From: Phyllobacterium trifolii
GTDB taxonomy: Bacteria > Pseudomonadota > Alphaproteobacteria > Rhizobiales > Rhizobiaceae
Length of the DNA stretch: 64,000 bases
NCBI RefSeq assembly: GCF_014192095.1
Contig: NZ_JACHXN010000001.1
Span: 248,001-312,000 of the forward strand
Direction: 5' to 3'
Shown here: positions 29,297 through 37,973 of the stretch, in pieces
How the letters are laid out: every line of letters begins with the position of its first letter
Position numbering within the stretch: the stretch's first letter is position 1
The notes under the pieces: model-generated
Seen by the model: the letters and a program-made list of their open reading frames with translations, nothing else
Told to the model about the DNA's origin: nothing
The model's database searches: none
Made by a program: the position numbers and the translations under genes

Positions 29297-30112
29297 ATGA
29301 ACAAGACACAACCCCGCGTCGCCCTGGTAACGGGCGCTTCCTCCGGCATTGGGCTGGTAACGGCAAAAGCAATGCGGCGCGATGGCTACCGTGTATTCGG
29401 TACCAGCCGAAAGCCAATGTCGGATACCACGGACGGGATCACGATGCTGATCTGCGATGTGACCGATGACGCATCGGTGCAGGCGGCCGTCGACGATGTT
29501 CTCAGCCGCGCCGGGCGGGTCGATCTTCTCGTCAACAATGCCGGGATCGGGTTGCTTGGCGGCGCTGAAGAGTCCTCGGCGGCGCAGGCGAAGGCTGTGT
29601 TCGACGTGAACGTTTTCGACGTCCTGCGGATGACAAATGCAGTCCTGCCGGTGATGAGACGCCAGCGCAGCGGCCGAATTGTCAACCTGAGTTCAATACT
29701 CGGGCTCATCCCCTCTCCCTATAATGCCCTCTATGCATCGACCAAACACGCTATCGAGGGCTATTCGGAATCCCTTGACCACGAAGTTCGAACGCAGGGC
29801 ATCCGCGTTGTACTTGTCGAGCCCGGTGTGACCCGCACATCCTTCGAAGAGAACATCACCCGGCCGGACCAGCCGCTTCCCGTCTATGAAACCATTCGTG
29901 CCAACGCGGAGAAGCTGATGCGCGAAATCATCGCGAAGGGTGACGCGCCGGAGGTGGTCGCCGCAACGGTCGTAAGGGCCGCCAATGCCGCATCACCCAA
30001 AAGACGCTACACTGCAGGCAAAGCGGCGGCGCAAGTCCGGTTTATGCGCCGCTTCCTGCCGGAGTCCTTCGTCGACAAGAACTTGCGGAAATTCAGCGGG
30101 CTTCCTGCCTGA
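29297..30112 (+). CDS. Short-chain dehydrogenase/reductase (SDR)
   Basis: This classical SDR oxidoreductase has 271 residues. It has the cofactor motif TGASSGIG at residues 12-19, NNAG at 80-83, a serine near 133, and the catalytic Tyr146 and Lys150 (YASTK). Ser-Arg-Lys after the second strand (FGTSRKP) suggests NADP(H) preference. The substrate is unknown. It is followed by an MDR oxidoreductase on the same strand and is probably controlled by the divergent HxlR regulator. Confidence 0.92.
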   Translation: MNKTQPRVALVTGASSGIGLVTAKAMRRDGYRVFGTSRKPMSDTTDGITMLICDVTDDASVQAAVDDVLSRAGRVDLLVNNAGIGLLGGAEESSAAQAKAVFDVNVFDVLRMTNAVLPVMRRQRSGRIVNLSSILGLIPSPYNALYASTKHAIEGYSESLDHEVRTQGIRVVLVEPGVTRTSFEENITRPDQPLPVYETIRANAEKLMREIIAKGDAPEVVAATVVRAANAASPKRRYTAGKAAAQVRFMRRFLPESFVDKNLRKFSGLPA

Positions 30113-30172
30113 GCGCCGATAGTGCCCCTGTTTGGCTTGCCCGCTGACCACCGAAACGAAAGTTGGCTCAAA

Positions 30173-31174
30173 ATGAAATCATTCCTGATCGATCGTTATG
30201 TGAAAGGTGGGCCTCTTCGTTTCACGGAAAGTCCCGAGCCGGAGCTGCGTGAGAATGATGTGATGGTGGAGATTCGCGCCGCCAGTGTGAATGTTCTGGA
30301 CAGCAAGATCAGAGATGGTGAGTTCAAGCTCATCCTGCCATACCGACTTCCGCTGGTCCTCGGCAACGATGTAGCGGGAGTCGTGGTCCGGGTCGGGGCC
30401 AATGTCCGGCGGTTCAAGCCCGGTGACGAGGTCTATGCACGTGCGGCGCAGGATCGCATCGGGACATTTGCCGAATATATCGCCATGGACGAGGCAGATG
30501 TGGCGATGAAGCCGAAAAACCTGACCATGGAAGAGGCCGCGTCCATTCCGCTTGTCGCCCTGACAGCATGGCAGGTGCTTGTGGAGCGTGCCAACCTGCA
30601 GAAGGGGCAGAAGATCCTGATCCATGCCGGCTCGGGCGGCGTGGGCACGATTGCGATCCAGCTTGCCAAGCATCTCGGGGCATATGTGGCAACGACCACA
30701 AGCACGGTAAACATCGATCTCGTCAAAAGTCTCGGCGCAGATGTCGTGATCGACTACAAGAAGGACAACTTCGAGGAGGTCCTACGGGATTACGATGTCG
30801 TATTAAACAGTCTCGGCACGGATACGCTGAAAAAATCCGTTGGCATGCTGAAGCCGGGCGGGGAGCTGATTTCGATTTCCGGTCCGCCGGACCCGGATTT
30901 TGCAAAGGAGAATGGTTCCGGCTGGCCGCTTCGACTGGTCGTGCGCCTGCTGAGTTTCGGCATCAGGAGAAAATCGAAACGCCAAGGCATCAGTTATTCC
31001 TTCCACTTCATGACGGCCAACGGCGCGCAGCTTGGTCAGATCACCTCCCTGATCGAGGCAGGTGTCATACGACCGGTAGTGGATCGGGTCTTCCCGTTCG
31101 AGAAGACAAATGAGGCGCTGGCGTACGTCGAGACTGGTCGTGCGAAGGGGAAGGTAGTCGTCGCTGTGAAGTGA
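30173..31174 (+). CDS. Zinc-independent MDR oxidoreductase (quinone reductase-like)
   Basis: The product is 333 residues from ATG 30173 (MKSFLIDRYVKGG); the frame opens earlier at 30122 without family similarity. It has a GroES-like N-terminal domain and an NADP-binding Rossmann domain with HAGSGGVGTIAIQLAKHLGA. The zinc ligands of alcohol dehydrogenases are not evident, so it belongs to the quinone oxidoreductase/enoyl reductase branch. It lies 60 bp after the SDR gene and is probably part of the same HxlR-regulated unit, perhaps for reactive aldehydes or quinones. Confidence 0.9.
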   Translation: MKSFLIDRYVKGGPLRFTESPEPELRENDVMVEIRAASVNVLDSKIRDGEFKLILPYRLPLVLGNDVAGVVVRVGANVRRFKPGDEVYARAAQDRIGTFAEYIAMDEADVAMKPKNLTMEEAASIPLVALTAWQVLVERANLQKGQKILIHAGSGGVGTIAIQLAKHLGAYVATTTSTVNIDLVKSLGADVVIDYKKDNFEEVLRDYDVVLNSLGTDTLKKSVGMLKPGGELISISGPPDPDFAKENGSGWPLRLVVRLLSFGIRRKSKRQGISYSFHFMTANGAQLGQITSLIEAGVIRPVVDRVFPFEKTNEALAYVETGRAKGKVVVAVK

Positions 31175-31283
31175 CGCCTCGGGCCAATAAGGGGGCCGCT
31201 CCATGACCGAGAGGGGGTGACGAGGTTCGAGAAGCAAACCGCTTTTTCGCAACGTCGCTCGAAAACCTTCACCCCCGCTCAGA

Positions 31284-31937
31284 TCATCCTGCGTTGCTGG
31301 GTACAGGCGTGTTGAGCAGCTGCTGCTCCCAAAGATACGCGATGCCGCTGCCGCTCATATGCGAGATGAGCACTTCGGTCAGCTCTTCGACGTGCTCGGT
31401 GCGAGCCCAGTCACGCTGCCATTCGCCAGCAAGAGCCATCCAGGTCATCATGTTAACGCCGGCCGCGATCATCCGCTGTATGGCGACCTGGTGAGACTCG
31501 GTTGAACTTCCGCCCGATGCGTCGGTAATGACGGTCACGTCCCAGCCTTCGCCGGCTGCCTGAATCGCAGGCATCGCTACGCAAACTTCGGTCCACAGAC
31601 CTGCGATGATCAATTGCTTGCGGCCGGTCGCCTTGACCAGGTCCACCACCTTCTCGTCCTCCCAGGTATTCACCCAGGTCCGATCAATCACTTCCTGCCC
31701 CGGGAAGACGTCAGTGATTTGCTTGAAGAGCTTGCCACCACGATCCGCTATCACGCTGGTGAGGATCGTCGGAACATTGAAAGCTTTTGCCAGCTTTGCC
31801 AGGGCGGTCGAGTTGTTGACCACTGCCTGAGGATCGTGGCTGTTCAGGTTCGCGAGCTGGTAAGGCTGGTGGTCGATCAGAACAAGTACGGAGTCTTCGG
31901 GACGTAGAAGAGAATCAAGGCCGTTACGAAAGGTCAT
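31284..31937 (-). CDS. Isochorismatase-like cysteine hydrolase (YcaC type)
   Basis: The product is 217 residues of the isochorismatase-like alpha/beta hydrolase superfamily. Catalytic Asp22 (LVLIDHQPYQ) and nucleophile Cys119 (GLWTEVCVAMP) are present, with a cis-peptide-type VCVAMPA turn. The pattern is closest to YcaC-related hydrolases. The substrate is unknown. It is divergent from a LysR regulator, its likely controller. Confidence 0.92.
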   Translation of the reverse strand: MTFRNGLDSLLRPEDSVLVLIDHQPYQLANLNSHDPQAVVNNSTALAKLAKAFNVPTILTSVIADRGGKLFKQITDVFPGQEVIDRTWVNTWEDEKVVDLVKATGRKQLIIAGLWTEVCVAMPAIQAAGEGWDVTVITDASGGSSTESHQVAIQRMIAAGVNMMTWMALAGEWQRDWARTEHVEELTEVLISHMSGSGIAYLWEQQLLNTPVPSNAG

Positions 31938-32031
31938 TATTACTTCCTATGCTGTCGTTGTTAGTGAGGTTGGTTTGCGGGAAGACATGCGCCAAGGGCG
32001 ACGTTGCCTAAAAGGGACATTGCCGTTCCCA

Positions 32032-32050
32032 GACACGATGCGGTAGTGTC
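32032..32050. promoter_or_regulatory. LysR operator candidate
   Basis: GACAC-N9-GTGTC is an inverted repeat in the 152-bp gap between the hydrolase and the divergent LysR gene. A second, shorter dyad (GGGA-N9-TCCC) ends at about 32030. The position about 40-60 bp before the lysR start fits autoregulation. Confidence 0.35.
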
Positions 32051-32089
32051 GATTTGTGGCAAGCTGTGTCGCGAAATGGGGAACGCTGA

Positions 32090-32977
32090 ATGGATATCGA
32101 AGAACTACGGACCTTCGTAGAAGTTGCTGATGCTGGAGGAGTTTCGGCCGCCGCGCTCCGGCTCGGCGTCTCCAAGTCGATCGTCAGTCGTCGGCTCTTC
32201 CGGCTTGAAGCCGAACTTGGCGTCCAGCTTCTTGCACGAACCACCCGCGGCGCTGCTCTCACAGAAGCCGGGGCCACGTTTCGAGACTACGCAGCAAGAG
32301 TCTCCGCCGAGATCGACGTGGCCAAGGAAACGATCCTACCCGCCGGTGACCTTCGCGGCCGCTTGCGCGTTGCGGTGCCGCTCTCTTTCGGACAGACCCA
32401 CTTCGCTCCCATCCTCGCGGAAATGGCGCGACGCCACCCCCAACTCCAAATCCACACCTGCTACAGTGATCGGTTCGTCGATCTCATCACAGAGGGTTAC
32501 GATTGTGCGATACGTGTGGGCTATCTTCAGGACTCCAACTTGATCGCAAGACGCGTCGGACCGATCTACGGGAAGCTCGTCGCGAGCCCGGACTACATCG
32601 AGGCGCATGGGTCGCCCGAAACGCCGGAGGAGCTCGTCGCTCATGAGGCCCTCATGCAGGGCACCGAAGCCTGGCAACTCATGGAAGGCGACAAGATCAT
32701 CACGGTTCGTCCGCAGGGGCGCTTCAAGGCCGACAACGGCACTGCTCTCGTCGCCGCCGCGGCAGCAGGACTCGGGATCGCTTACCTGCCCGATTGCCTT
32801 ACCCATGAATATATAGCCTCCGGCGCGCTTGTGCCGGTCATGGAGCATTATCCACCGCCTCCGGCAGGTGCATATGTCATCCGCCCGCCAGGTCAGCATC
32901 CCGCACGGAAGATACGGGTCCTCACCGAATTGCTGATCGAGTATTGCGAACCTGCTCCGCGTGAAAATGAGACTTGA
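32090..32977 (+). CDS. LysR-family transcriptional regulator
   Basis: The product is 295 residues. The N-terminal helix-turn-helix is MDIEELRTFVEVADAGGVSA followed by AALRLGVSKSIVSRRLFRLE, and the C-terminal part (about 90-290) is the periplasmic-binding-protein-like effector domain. The SKSIVSRRL recognition helix resembles the subgroup that controls neighbouring oxidoreductases and hydrolases. It is divergent from the isochorismatase-like hydrolase. The effector is unknown. Confidence 0.95.
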   Translation: MDIEELRTFVEVADAGGVSAAALRLGVSKSIVSRRLFRLEAELGVQLLARTTRGAALTEAGATFRDYAARVSAEIDVAKETILPAGDLRGRLRVAVPLSFGQTHFAPILAEMARRHPQLQIHTCYSDRFVDLITEGYDCAIRVGYLQDSNLIARRVGPIYGKLVASPDYIEAHGSPETPEELVAHEALMQGTEAWQLMEGDKIITVRPQGRFKADNGTALVAAAAAGLGIAYLPDCLTHEYIASGALVPVMEHYPPPPAGAYVIRPPGQHPARKIRVLTELLIEYCEPAPRENET

Positions 32978-33110
32978 GTCAGTCTTCTCGCTACAGCCCC
33001 CCATTCTTCCAGCGGTCAAATACTGCCCGAAATTATGTGGTAATATAATACCTTTTCAATAAGTATCTGTATTTGCTATGTTATTTCTGGTATGACGCGA
33101 AAATCGTCAC

Positions 33111-33139
33111 TTGACGCGAGCGCCCGGCCCCTTTATTGA
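33111..33139 (+). promoter_or_regulatory. Promoter of rplM-rpsI
   Basis: TTGACG (33111-33116) and TATTGA (33134-33139) are separated by exactly 17 bases, a good vegetative promoter. It lies about 125 bp upstream of the rplM start. Confidence 0.6.
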
Positions 33140-33150
33140 AACCCTCGACT

Positions 33151-33174
33151 GCGGTGGGTTCTCCCGCCGCTTTT
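33151..33174 (+). terminator. Terminator-like hairpin in the rplM leader
   Basis: GCGGTGGG-TTCT-CCCGCCGC followed by TTTT starts about ten bases after the predicted -10 element, so it would be at the very 5' end of the rplM-rpsI message. It may attenuate transcription, or instead end read-through from the LysR gene 174 bp upstream. Confidence 0.5.
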
Positions 33175-33262
33175 CATTGTTATGCGAAAATTCAAGCTTC
33201 CGCATAACCCAAGCAACAAGAAAAGCCTTCTTTTATGAAGGATGATCTCAAGGACGAACACA

Positions 33263-33727
33263 ATGGCTACCTTCACACAGAAGCCGGCAGATGTGACGAA
33301 AAAGTGGATCCTGATCGACGCCGAAGGTCTCGTCGTCGGCCGTCTTGCTTCCATCGTCGCCAACATCCTGCGCGGCAAGCACAAAGCAACCTTCACCCCG
33401 CACGTGGACGATGGCGACAATGTCATCATCATCAACGCCGACAAGGTTGCGCTCACCGGTAAGAAGTTTACCGACAAGGTTTATTACTGGCACACCGGCC
33501 ATCCAGGCGGAATCAAGGAACGCACTGCCCGTCAGCTGCTCGAAGGCCGTTTTCCGGAACGCGTCGTTGAGAAGGCTGTCGAGCGCATGGTTCCCCGTGG
33601 CCCGCTCGGCCGTCGCCAGATGAAGAACCTGCGCGTTTACGCCGGTTCCAACCACCCCCATGAAGCTCAGGCACCTGAAGTCCTCGACGTTGGCGCGCTG
33701 AATTCCAAGAACAAAAGGAGCGCATAA
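33263..33727 (+). CDS. rplM: Ribosomal protein L13
   Basis: L13 is an early-assembly protein of the large ribosomal subunit. The start at 33263 ([15 protein letters not shown]) has AAGGA placed as a ribosome-binding site and yields 154 residues, normal for alphaproteobacteria. [16 protein letters not shown] and [14 protein letters not shown] are family signatures. rpsI follows after 2 bp in the conserved rplM-rpsI pair. Confidence 0.98.
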   Translation: MATFTQKPADVTKKWILIDAEGLVVGRLASIVANILRGKHKATFTPHVDDGDNVIIINADKVALTGKKFTDKVYYWHTGHPGGIKERTARQLLEGRFPERVVEKAVERMVPRGPLGRRQMKNLRVYAGSNHPHEAQAPEVLDVGALNSKNKRSA

Positions 33728-33729
33728 GA

Positions 33730-34209
33730 ATGGCTGAGCTCAACTCGCTCGCAGAACTCGGTACCTCTGCCGTCGCCCCGACGCAGGCCGCTGCACCGGT
33801 TCATGTACAGAAGCTCGATGCCAAGGGCCGTGCCTACGCAACCGGCAAGCGCAAGGATGCGGTTGCCCGCGTCTGGATCAAGCCAGGTTCCGGCAAGATC
33901 GTCATCAACGAAAAGGAATACGGCAAGTATTTCGCCCGTCCGGTTCTGCAGATGATCCTGCAGCAGCCGATCGTTGCTGCCAACCGCGCCGGCCAGTACG
34001 ACGTTATCGCTACCGTTGCCGGTGGTGGTCTGTCCGGTCAGGCCGGTGCCGTTCGTCACGGCATCTCCAAGGCCCTCACCTATTTCGAACCTGCACTGCG
34101 CGGCGTTCTGAAAAAGGGTGGCTTCCTGACACGCGACAGCCGCGTCGTCGAACGCAAGAAGTACGGCAAGGCGAAAGCCCGTCGCTCGTTCCAGTTCTCG
34201 AAGCGCTAA
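33730..34209 (+). CDS. rpsI: Ribosomal protein S9
   Basis: S9 belongs to the head of the small ribosomal subunit. The product is 159 residues: an N-terminal alphaproteobacterial extension of about 30 residues, then the core with [39 protein letters not shown] and the basic tail [17 protein letters not shown] that reaches the tRNA site. It is co-transcribed with rplM and followed by a strong terminator. Confidence 0.98.
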   Translation: MAELNSLAELGTSAVAPTQAAAPVHVQKLDAKGRAYATGKRKDAVARVWIKPGSGKIVINEKEYGKYFARPVLQMILQQPIVAANRAGQYDVIATVAGGGLSGQAGAVRHGISKALTYFEPALRGVLKKGGFLTRDSRVVERKKYGKAKARRSFQFSKR

Positions 34210-34234
34210 TATCGCTTTATATGGACACGAACAG

Positions 34235-34262
34235 AAAGCGGGCCTTCGGGTCCGCTTTTTTG
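34235..34262 (+). terminator. Intrinsic terminator after rpsI
   Basis: AAAGCGGGCC-TTCG-GGTCCGCTTTTTT is a stable hairpin with a UUCG-type tetraloop and a following T-run, about 27 bp beyond the rpsI stop. Confidence 0.92.
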
Positions 34263-34322
34263 TTGCGCTAAGACACGCGAATGAGCAAAACGCATATCGG
34301 ATTGCAGGAACGGGAGCAGCAG

Positions 34323-35279
34323 ATGCCATCGAAGTCCATCGACCATGCCTTTACAGCGCGCAATCTGACCAGCGCGGCCACTGATCCGACCCATGCGGGC
34401 GCCCTCTCCTTCATGCGCCGCCGCTATACGAAGAACCTGAATGGTGCCGAAGCGGTCATATGGGGCATTCCGTTCGATGCCGCTGTCTCCAACCGGCCCG
34501 GCGCGCGGTTTGGTCCGCAGGCGATACGGCGGGCATCGGCGATTTTCGACAATGATCCGCAATATCCGTTCCAGCGCGACCTGTTTGCCGATCTGGCGGT
34601 CGTCGATTATGGCGATTGCCTGCTCGACTACGGCAATCACCAGAAAACCCCAGCTACGATCGAGCGGGAAGCTGCAAAGATCATCACGTCCGGCGCGTTC
34701 CTTCTGTCGCTGGGTGGCGACCATTTCGTGACGTGGCCGATCCTCAAGGCGCATGCGGCAAAGCATGGTCCGGTGGCGCTGGTGCAGTTCGATGCGCATC
34801 AGGATACCTGGTACGATGACGGCAAGCGCATCGATCATGGATCCTTCGTTGGCCGCGCCGCGCGCGACGGGGTGATCGACCCTGCTCATTCGATTCAAGT
34901 CGGTATTCGCACCCATGCTCCAGACGATTGCGGGTTGAAGATCGTTTATGGCTACGAGGTCGAGGAAATGTCCGCAGCGGACATCGCCAAGCAGATCATT
35001 GCCCGGACGGCAGGCAGGAAGGTGTATCTGACCTTCGACATCGATTGTCTCGACCCGGCCTTCGCGCCGGGTACGGGAACGCCTGTCGCTGGCGGGCCTT
35101 CCTCTGCGAAGATACTCTCCGTTCTGCGGCATCTGACGGAACTGAACATTGTCGGCGCGGATGTGGTTGAGGTTGCGCCCGCCTATGACCATGCGGACGT
35201 GACGGCGATCGCAGGTGCCACAATCGCGATGTATTATCTGGGTATACTGGCAGAGCAGAAGGCCAAGCAAAAACGATGA
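34323..35279 (+). CDS. speB: Agmatinase / ureohydrolase family enzyme
   Basis: This enzyme of the arginase/agmatinase family is predicted to release urea from agmatine to give putrescine. I chose ATG 34323 (MPSKSIDHAF, 318 residues) for its GGGAG ribosome-binding site; the frame opens at 34281. The two-manganese site is complete: His134 (GGDHF), Asp157, His159, Asp161 (FDAHQD), Asp239 and Asp241 (FDIDCLDPAFAPG). Another guanidino-compound hydrolase cannot be excluded. Confidence 0.9.
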   Translation: MPSKSIDHAFTARNLTSAATDPTHAGALSFMRRRYTKNLNGAEAVIWGIPFDAAVSNRPGARFGPQAIRRASAIFDNDPQYPFQRDLFADLAVVDYGDCLLDYGNHQKTPATIEREAAKIITSGAFLLSLGGDHFVTWPILKAHAAKHGPVALVQFDAHQDTWYDDGKRIDHGSFVGRAARDGVIDPAHSIQVGIRTHAPDDCGLKIVYGYEVEEMSAADIAKQIIARTAGRKVYLTFDIDCLDPAFAPGTGTPVAGGPSSAKILSVLRHLTELNIVGADVVEVAPAYDHADVTAIAGATIAMYYLGILAEQKAKQKR

Positions 35280-35301
35280 TGATCCTGGCAATGCTGCCGT
35301 G

Positions 35302-35418
35302 CGTGGTTCGACAAGCTCACCATGAGGTAGAACGGTGGGTTGCAAGATAACCGCCAATCTCCCAAATGAGGGTGATAACGTTGCAAGGTTAGTTCCCTGG
35401 TGAGCTTGTCGAACCACG
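35302..35418. repeat. 117-bp palindromic element with 21-bp perfect inverted ends
   Basis: CGTGGTTCGACAAGCTCACC(A) at 35302-35322 is the exact reverse complement of 35398-35418. About 75 bp of imperfectly palindromic DNA lies between, with TTGCAA near both ends of the core. No open frame is inside. Size and layout recall the roughly 105-bp Bru-RS repeats of Brucella, which I name from memory only. It sits in the gap between speB and argC. Confidence 0.85.
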
Positions 35419-35484
35419 GACAGCGCTAAAGCCAATTTGAAAAAACTGAGCTAATCTGAATTCAAAGCTTCCAAGGGCATTCCC

Positions 35485-36420
35485 ATGAAACCGAAAATCT
35501 TCATCGATGGCGAACACGGTACCACCGGCCTGCAGATCCGCACGCGGCTTGCAGGCCGTGATGATCTCGAGGTGCTTTCCATTCCTGAAGCCGAGCGGCG
35601 CAACAAGGATATGCGCGCGGACTTTCTCAAGGAATCGGACGTCGCCATCCTCTGCCTGCCGGATGATGCGTCGAAGGAAGCCGTATCGATTCTCGAAGGG
35701 CATAACTCGACAAAGATCATCGATACCTCGACCGCGCACCGCGTGCATCCGGACTGGGCCTACGGCTTTGCCGAGCTCGACCGCGACCAGCGGCAAAAAA
35801 TCGTCGATGCGCGGCTCGTCGCCAATCCCGGTTGTTATCCGACCGGCGCTATTTCGCTGGTTCGGCCGTTGCGCGATGGGGGCATCCTGCCCGGCGATTA
35901 TCCGGTCACGGTCAATGCGGTCTCCGGCTATACCGGCGGCGGCAAGCAATTGATCGCACAGATGGAGAATCCGGATGCGTCTGATCATATCGACGCAAAC
36001 CATTTCCTCTATGCGATGCCGCTGAAGCACAAGCATGTGCCGGAGTTGCAGGTGCATGGGCATCTGGATCGCAAACCTATCTTTTCGCCAAGCGTCGGAC
36101 GTTTTGCACAAGGCATGATCGTTCAAGTGCCGCTGTTTACCGCGGACCTAGATGGCAATCCATCAATGGCGGATATCCATGCAGCGCTCAGCGCCCATTA
36201 TGAGGGGCAGAACATCGTGCAGGTGGTGCCGCTGGCCGAAAGCGTTATGTTGCCCCGCCTCGATCCGGAAGAGCTGCGCGATACGGACATCATGAAGCTC
36301 TATGTGTTCGGTACTGAAGGCACCGGTCAGGTCAATCTCGTCGCCCTGCTCGACAATCTCGGCAAGGGCGCTTCGGGGGCTGCGGTGCAGAACCTGGACT
36401 TGATGCTTGGAAATGCTTGA
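35485..36420 (+). CDS. argC: N-acetyl-gamma-glutamyl-phosphate reductase (type 2)
   Basis: ArgC reduces N-acetylglutamyl phosphate to the semialdehyde in arginine biosynthesis. The product is 311 residues, the length of the shorter type-2 enzymes. The nucleotide motif [10 protein letters not shown] lies at the N-terminus, catalytic Cys117 in [10 protein letters not shown], and [13 protein letters not shown] in the middle. An ATG with no clear ribosome-binding site lies about 65 bp after the palindromic element. The next gene overlaps its end. Confidence 0.95.
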   Translation: MKPKIFIDGEHGTTGLQIRTRLAGRDDLEVLSIPEAERRNKDMRADFLKESDVAILCLPDDASKEAVSILEGHNSTKIIDTSTAHRVHPDWAYGFAELDRDQRQKIVDARLVANPGCYPTGAISLVRPLRDGGILPGDYPVTVNAVSGYTGGGKQLIAQMENPDASDHIDANHFLYAMPLKHKHVPELQVHGHLDRKPIFSPSVGRFAQGMIVQVPLFTADLDGNPSMADIHAALSAHYEGQNIVQVVPLAESVMLPRLDPEELRDTDIMKLYVFGTEGTGQVNLVALLDNLGKGASGAAVQNLDLMLGNA

Positions 36421-37264
36421 TGCAATAGCGGAGACTTTCCCACCGGAGTGGAAAGTCTTCTCCCCCGAACTCGTCGCCGAGACCGCCACCAGCCGGATCG
36501 TCAAGGTGCGGCTGGAAGATGGCGAGCCCGCAATCATCAAACATCTGACACCGCTCGGTGTGCGGGAAGAGTTGGGTGGCAGGCGCTATCTGGACTGGCA
36601 CGACGGCAATGGCTGTATTCGTTTGCTGGCGCAGCGGGGTAATAACCTCCTGCTTGAATATGCCGGCGCGCGCACCCTGCTTGATCATCTCAACGAACAC
36701 GGTGACGACGACGCGACGCAGATCTTTGTCAATGTGTTCCTGCGCCTCATGCAGTCGAAACTGCAAAACCGGCCCTTCCCCCCGGGACTCATACCGTTGC
36801 GGACGCATTTCGCCAGCCTGTTCAAGAGGGCTGAGGCGGACCGGACACGTGGGGTGAACAGCCAGTTCGTCGAAGCGGCGGCCGTTGCAGACATGCTCCT
36901 GAACAATCAACAAAACGTCCAGCCGCTGCATAGCGATCTGCACCACGAGAACGTACTGCGCGGGAAACGCGGCTGGCTGGTGATCGATCCCAAGGGCCTG
37001 ATCGGCGACCCGATGTTTGACACCGCCAACATGTTCTACAACCCGCTGGATCGCGATGATCTGCGGATGAGCGAGCGTCGCATTGCAACCATGGCGCAGA
37101 CGTTCTCGCAAGCTTTCAACCGCGATATAGAAACCATTCTGGGCTTTGGCATGACCCATGCCTGCCTCTCGGCCTCATGGCATGACGAGGACGGGAATTT
37201 CGACGAGTCGAAGCGCAGCCTTGGCGTGGCAGAGGCAATCCGGCGTGTGCTGCAAACAATTTAA
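36407..37264 (+). CDS. Aminoglycoside phosphotransferase-like kinase (streptomycin 6-kinase-like)
   Basis: The product is 285 residues with a protein-kinase-like fold of the APH family. The catalytic loop [10 protein letters not shown] contains Asp177, and the metal site [12 protein letters not shown] contains Asp194. Overall it is nearest to the aminoglycoside/hydroxyurea (streptomycin 6-kinase) branch. Whether it gives resistance is unknown; many chromosomal members phosphorylate other metabolites. It overlaps the end of argC by 14 bp (a second ATG at 36413 would overlap by 8), so it is probably in the argC operon. Confidence 0.85.
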   Translation: MEMLDAIAETFPPEWKVFSPELVAETATSRIVKVRLEDGEPAIIKHLTPLGVREELGGRRYLDWHDGNGCIRLLAQRGNNLLLEYAGARTLLDHLNEHGDDDATQIFVNVFLRLMQSKLQNRPFPPGLIPLRTHFASLFKRAEADRTRGVNSQFVEAAAVADMLLNNQQNVQPLHSDLHHENVLRGKRGWLVIDPKGLIGDPMFDTANMFYNPLDRDDLRMSERRIATMAQTFSQAFNRDIETILGFGMTHACLSASWHDEDGNFDESKRSLGVAEAIRRVLQTI

Positions 37265-37271
37265 GCCCGTA

Positions 37272-37334
37272 TTGACCAAGTTGACCAAGTTGACCAAGTG
37301 GTGTGCCCATGGTACCTTTGGTCTACTTGGTCAA
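37272..37334. promoter_or_regulatory. Repeat operator of the toxin-antitoxin pair
   Basis: Three head-to-tail copies of TTGACCAAG (37272-37280, 37281-37289, 37290-37298) are followed by an inverted copy CTTGGTCAA at 37326-37334, which runs straight into the AAGGAGAG ribosome-binding site of the antitoxin. It fits an autorepression operator and also allows alternative RNA hairpins that would hide the ribosome-binding site. Confidence 0.65.
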
Positions 37335-37344
37335 GGAGAGAATT

Positions 37345-37584
37345 GTGAACCAGATCAATCTCTATGATGCGAAGACGAACCTTTCAAGTTTGGTGGATCG
37401 TGCTGCGTCCGGCGAAGAGGTCATCATTGCGAAGAATGGTATCCCGCTCGCAAAACTCGGCCCTTTGCCGAAACAGCAGGAGCCGCGCAAGCCTGCTCAT
37501 GCGCTCGGGATTTCCTATATTGCCGAAGACTTCGACGCGTTAGATCCGGAGATCGCAGCCCTGTTCAACGATGACACATTGTAA
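37345..37584 (+). CDS. Antitoxin, Phd/YefM family
   Basis: The product is 79 residues from GTG 37345. AAGGAGAG lies seven bases upstream, so this start is preferred over the ATG at 37303, whose frame would cover the operator repeats. The N-terminal half, MNQINLYDAKTNLSSLVDRA followed by ASGEEVIIAKNGIPLAKL, is the Phd/YefM DNA-binding fold. The C-terminal half (FDALDPEIAALFND) is acidic and should bind the toxin. It overlaps the toxin gene by TAATG. Confidence 0.92.
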   Translation: MNQINLYDAKTNLSSLVDRAASGEEVIIAKNGIPLAKLGPLPKQQEPRKPAHALGISYIAEDFDALDPEIAALFNDDTL

Positions 37585-37973
37585 TGCAGCTGCTGCTCGA
37601 CACACATGTTCTTCTCTGGTGGGATGAGGGTGCCGACAAACTCGGCTCTGTAACCCGCGACGCAATTGCCAATCCTGACAACCAAATCTACATCAGCGCA
37701 GCATCGATCTGGGAAATCGCCATCAAAAGTGCCAAGGGCAAATTACGATTTTCCGGCTTGCCCCACGCAGCCATCGAGCGAAATGGCTTTTTGCCGCTCT
37801 CCATATCGCCGCATCATGCCGAACTTGCGGGGCACCTTGCTTGGTCACATCCAGACCCCTTCGACCGGATGCTGATAACTCAAGCGCAATCTGACGGTTT
37901 GATATTGGTCCACGCCGACAGTGTAATTCACACCTACAAGGAAGTCCCCCAGCTTTGGGCACGCGATACTTAG
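37584..37973 (+). CDS. PIN-domain toxin (VapC-like ribonuclease)
   Basis: This is a type II toxin expected to cut RNA. The product is 129 residues. The four acidic residues of the PIN active site are visible: Asp6 ([11 protein letters not shown]), Glu44 (SIWEIAIK), Asp94 ([11 protein letters not shown]) and Asp112. The [11 protein letters not shown] opening is typical of PIN toxins paired with Phd antitoxins. The gene is coupled to the antitoxin and converges on ctaA with a 4-bp overlap of the 3' ends. Confidence 0.93.
   Translation: MQLLLDTHVLLWWDEGADKLGSVTRDAIANPDNQIYISAASIWEIAIKSAKGKLRFSGLPHAAIERNGFLPLSISPHHAELAGHLAWSHPDPFDRMLITQAQSDGLILVHADSVIHTYKEVPQLWARDT

Noticed and set aside
34206-35435. 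409-residue minus-strand open frame opposite speB
   Set aside because: speB has all metal ligands and a ribosome-binding site. The antisense frame is a composition artefact that also reads through the palindromic element.
37272-37298. CRISPR-like array in the TTGACCAAG repeats
   Set aside because: Units are 9 bp with no spacers and there are no cas genes; an operator explains them better.
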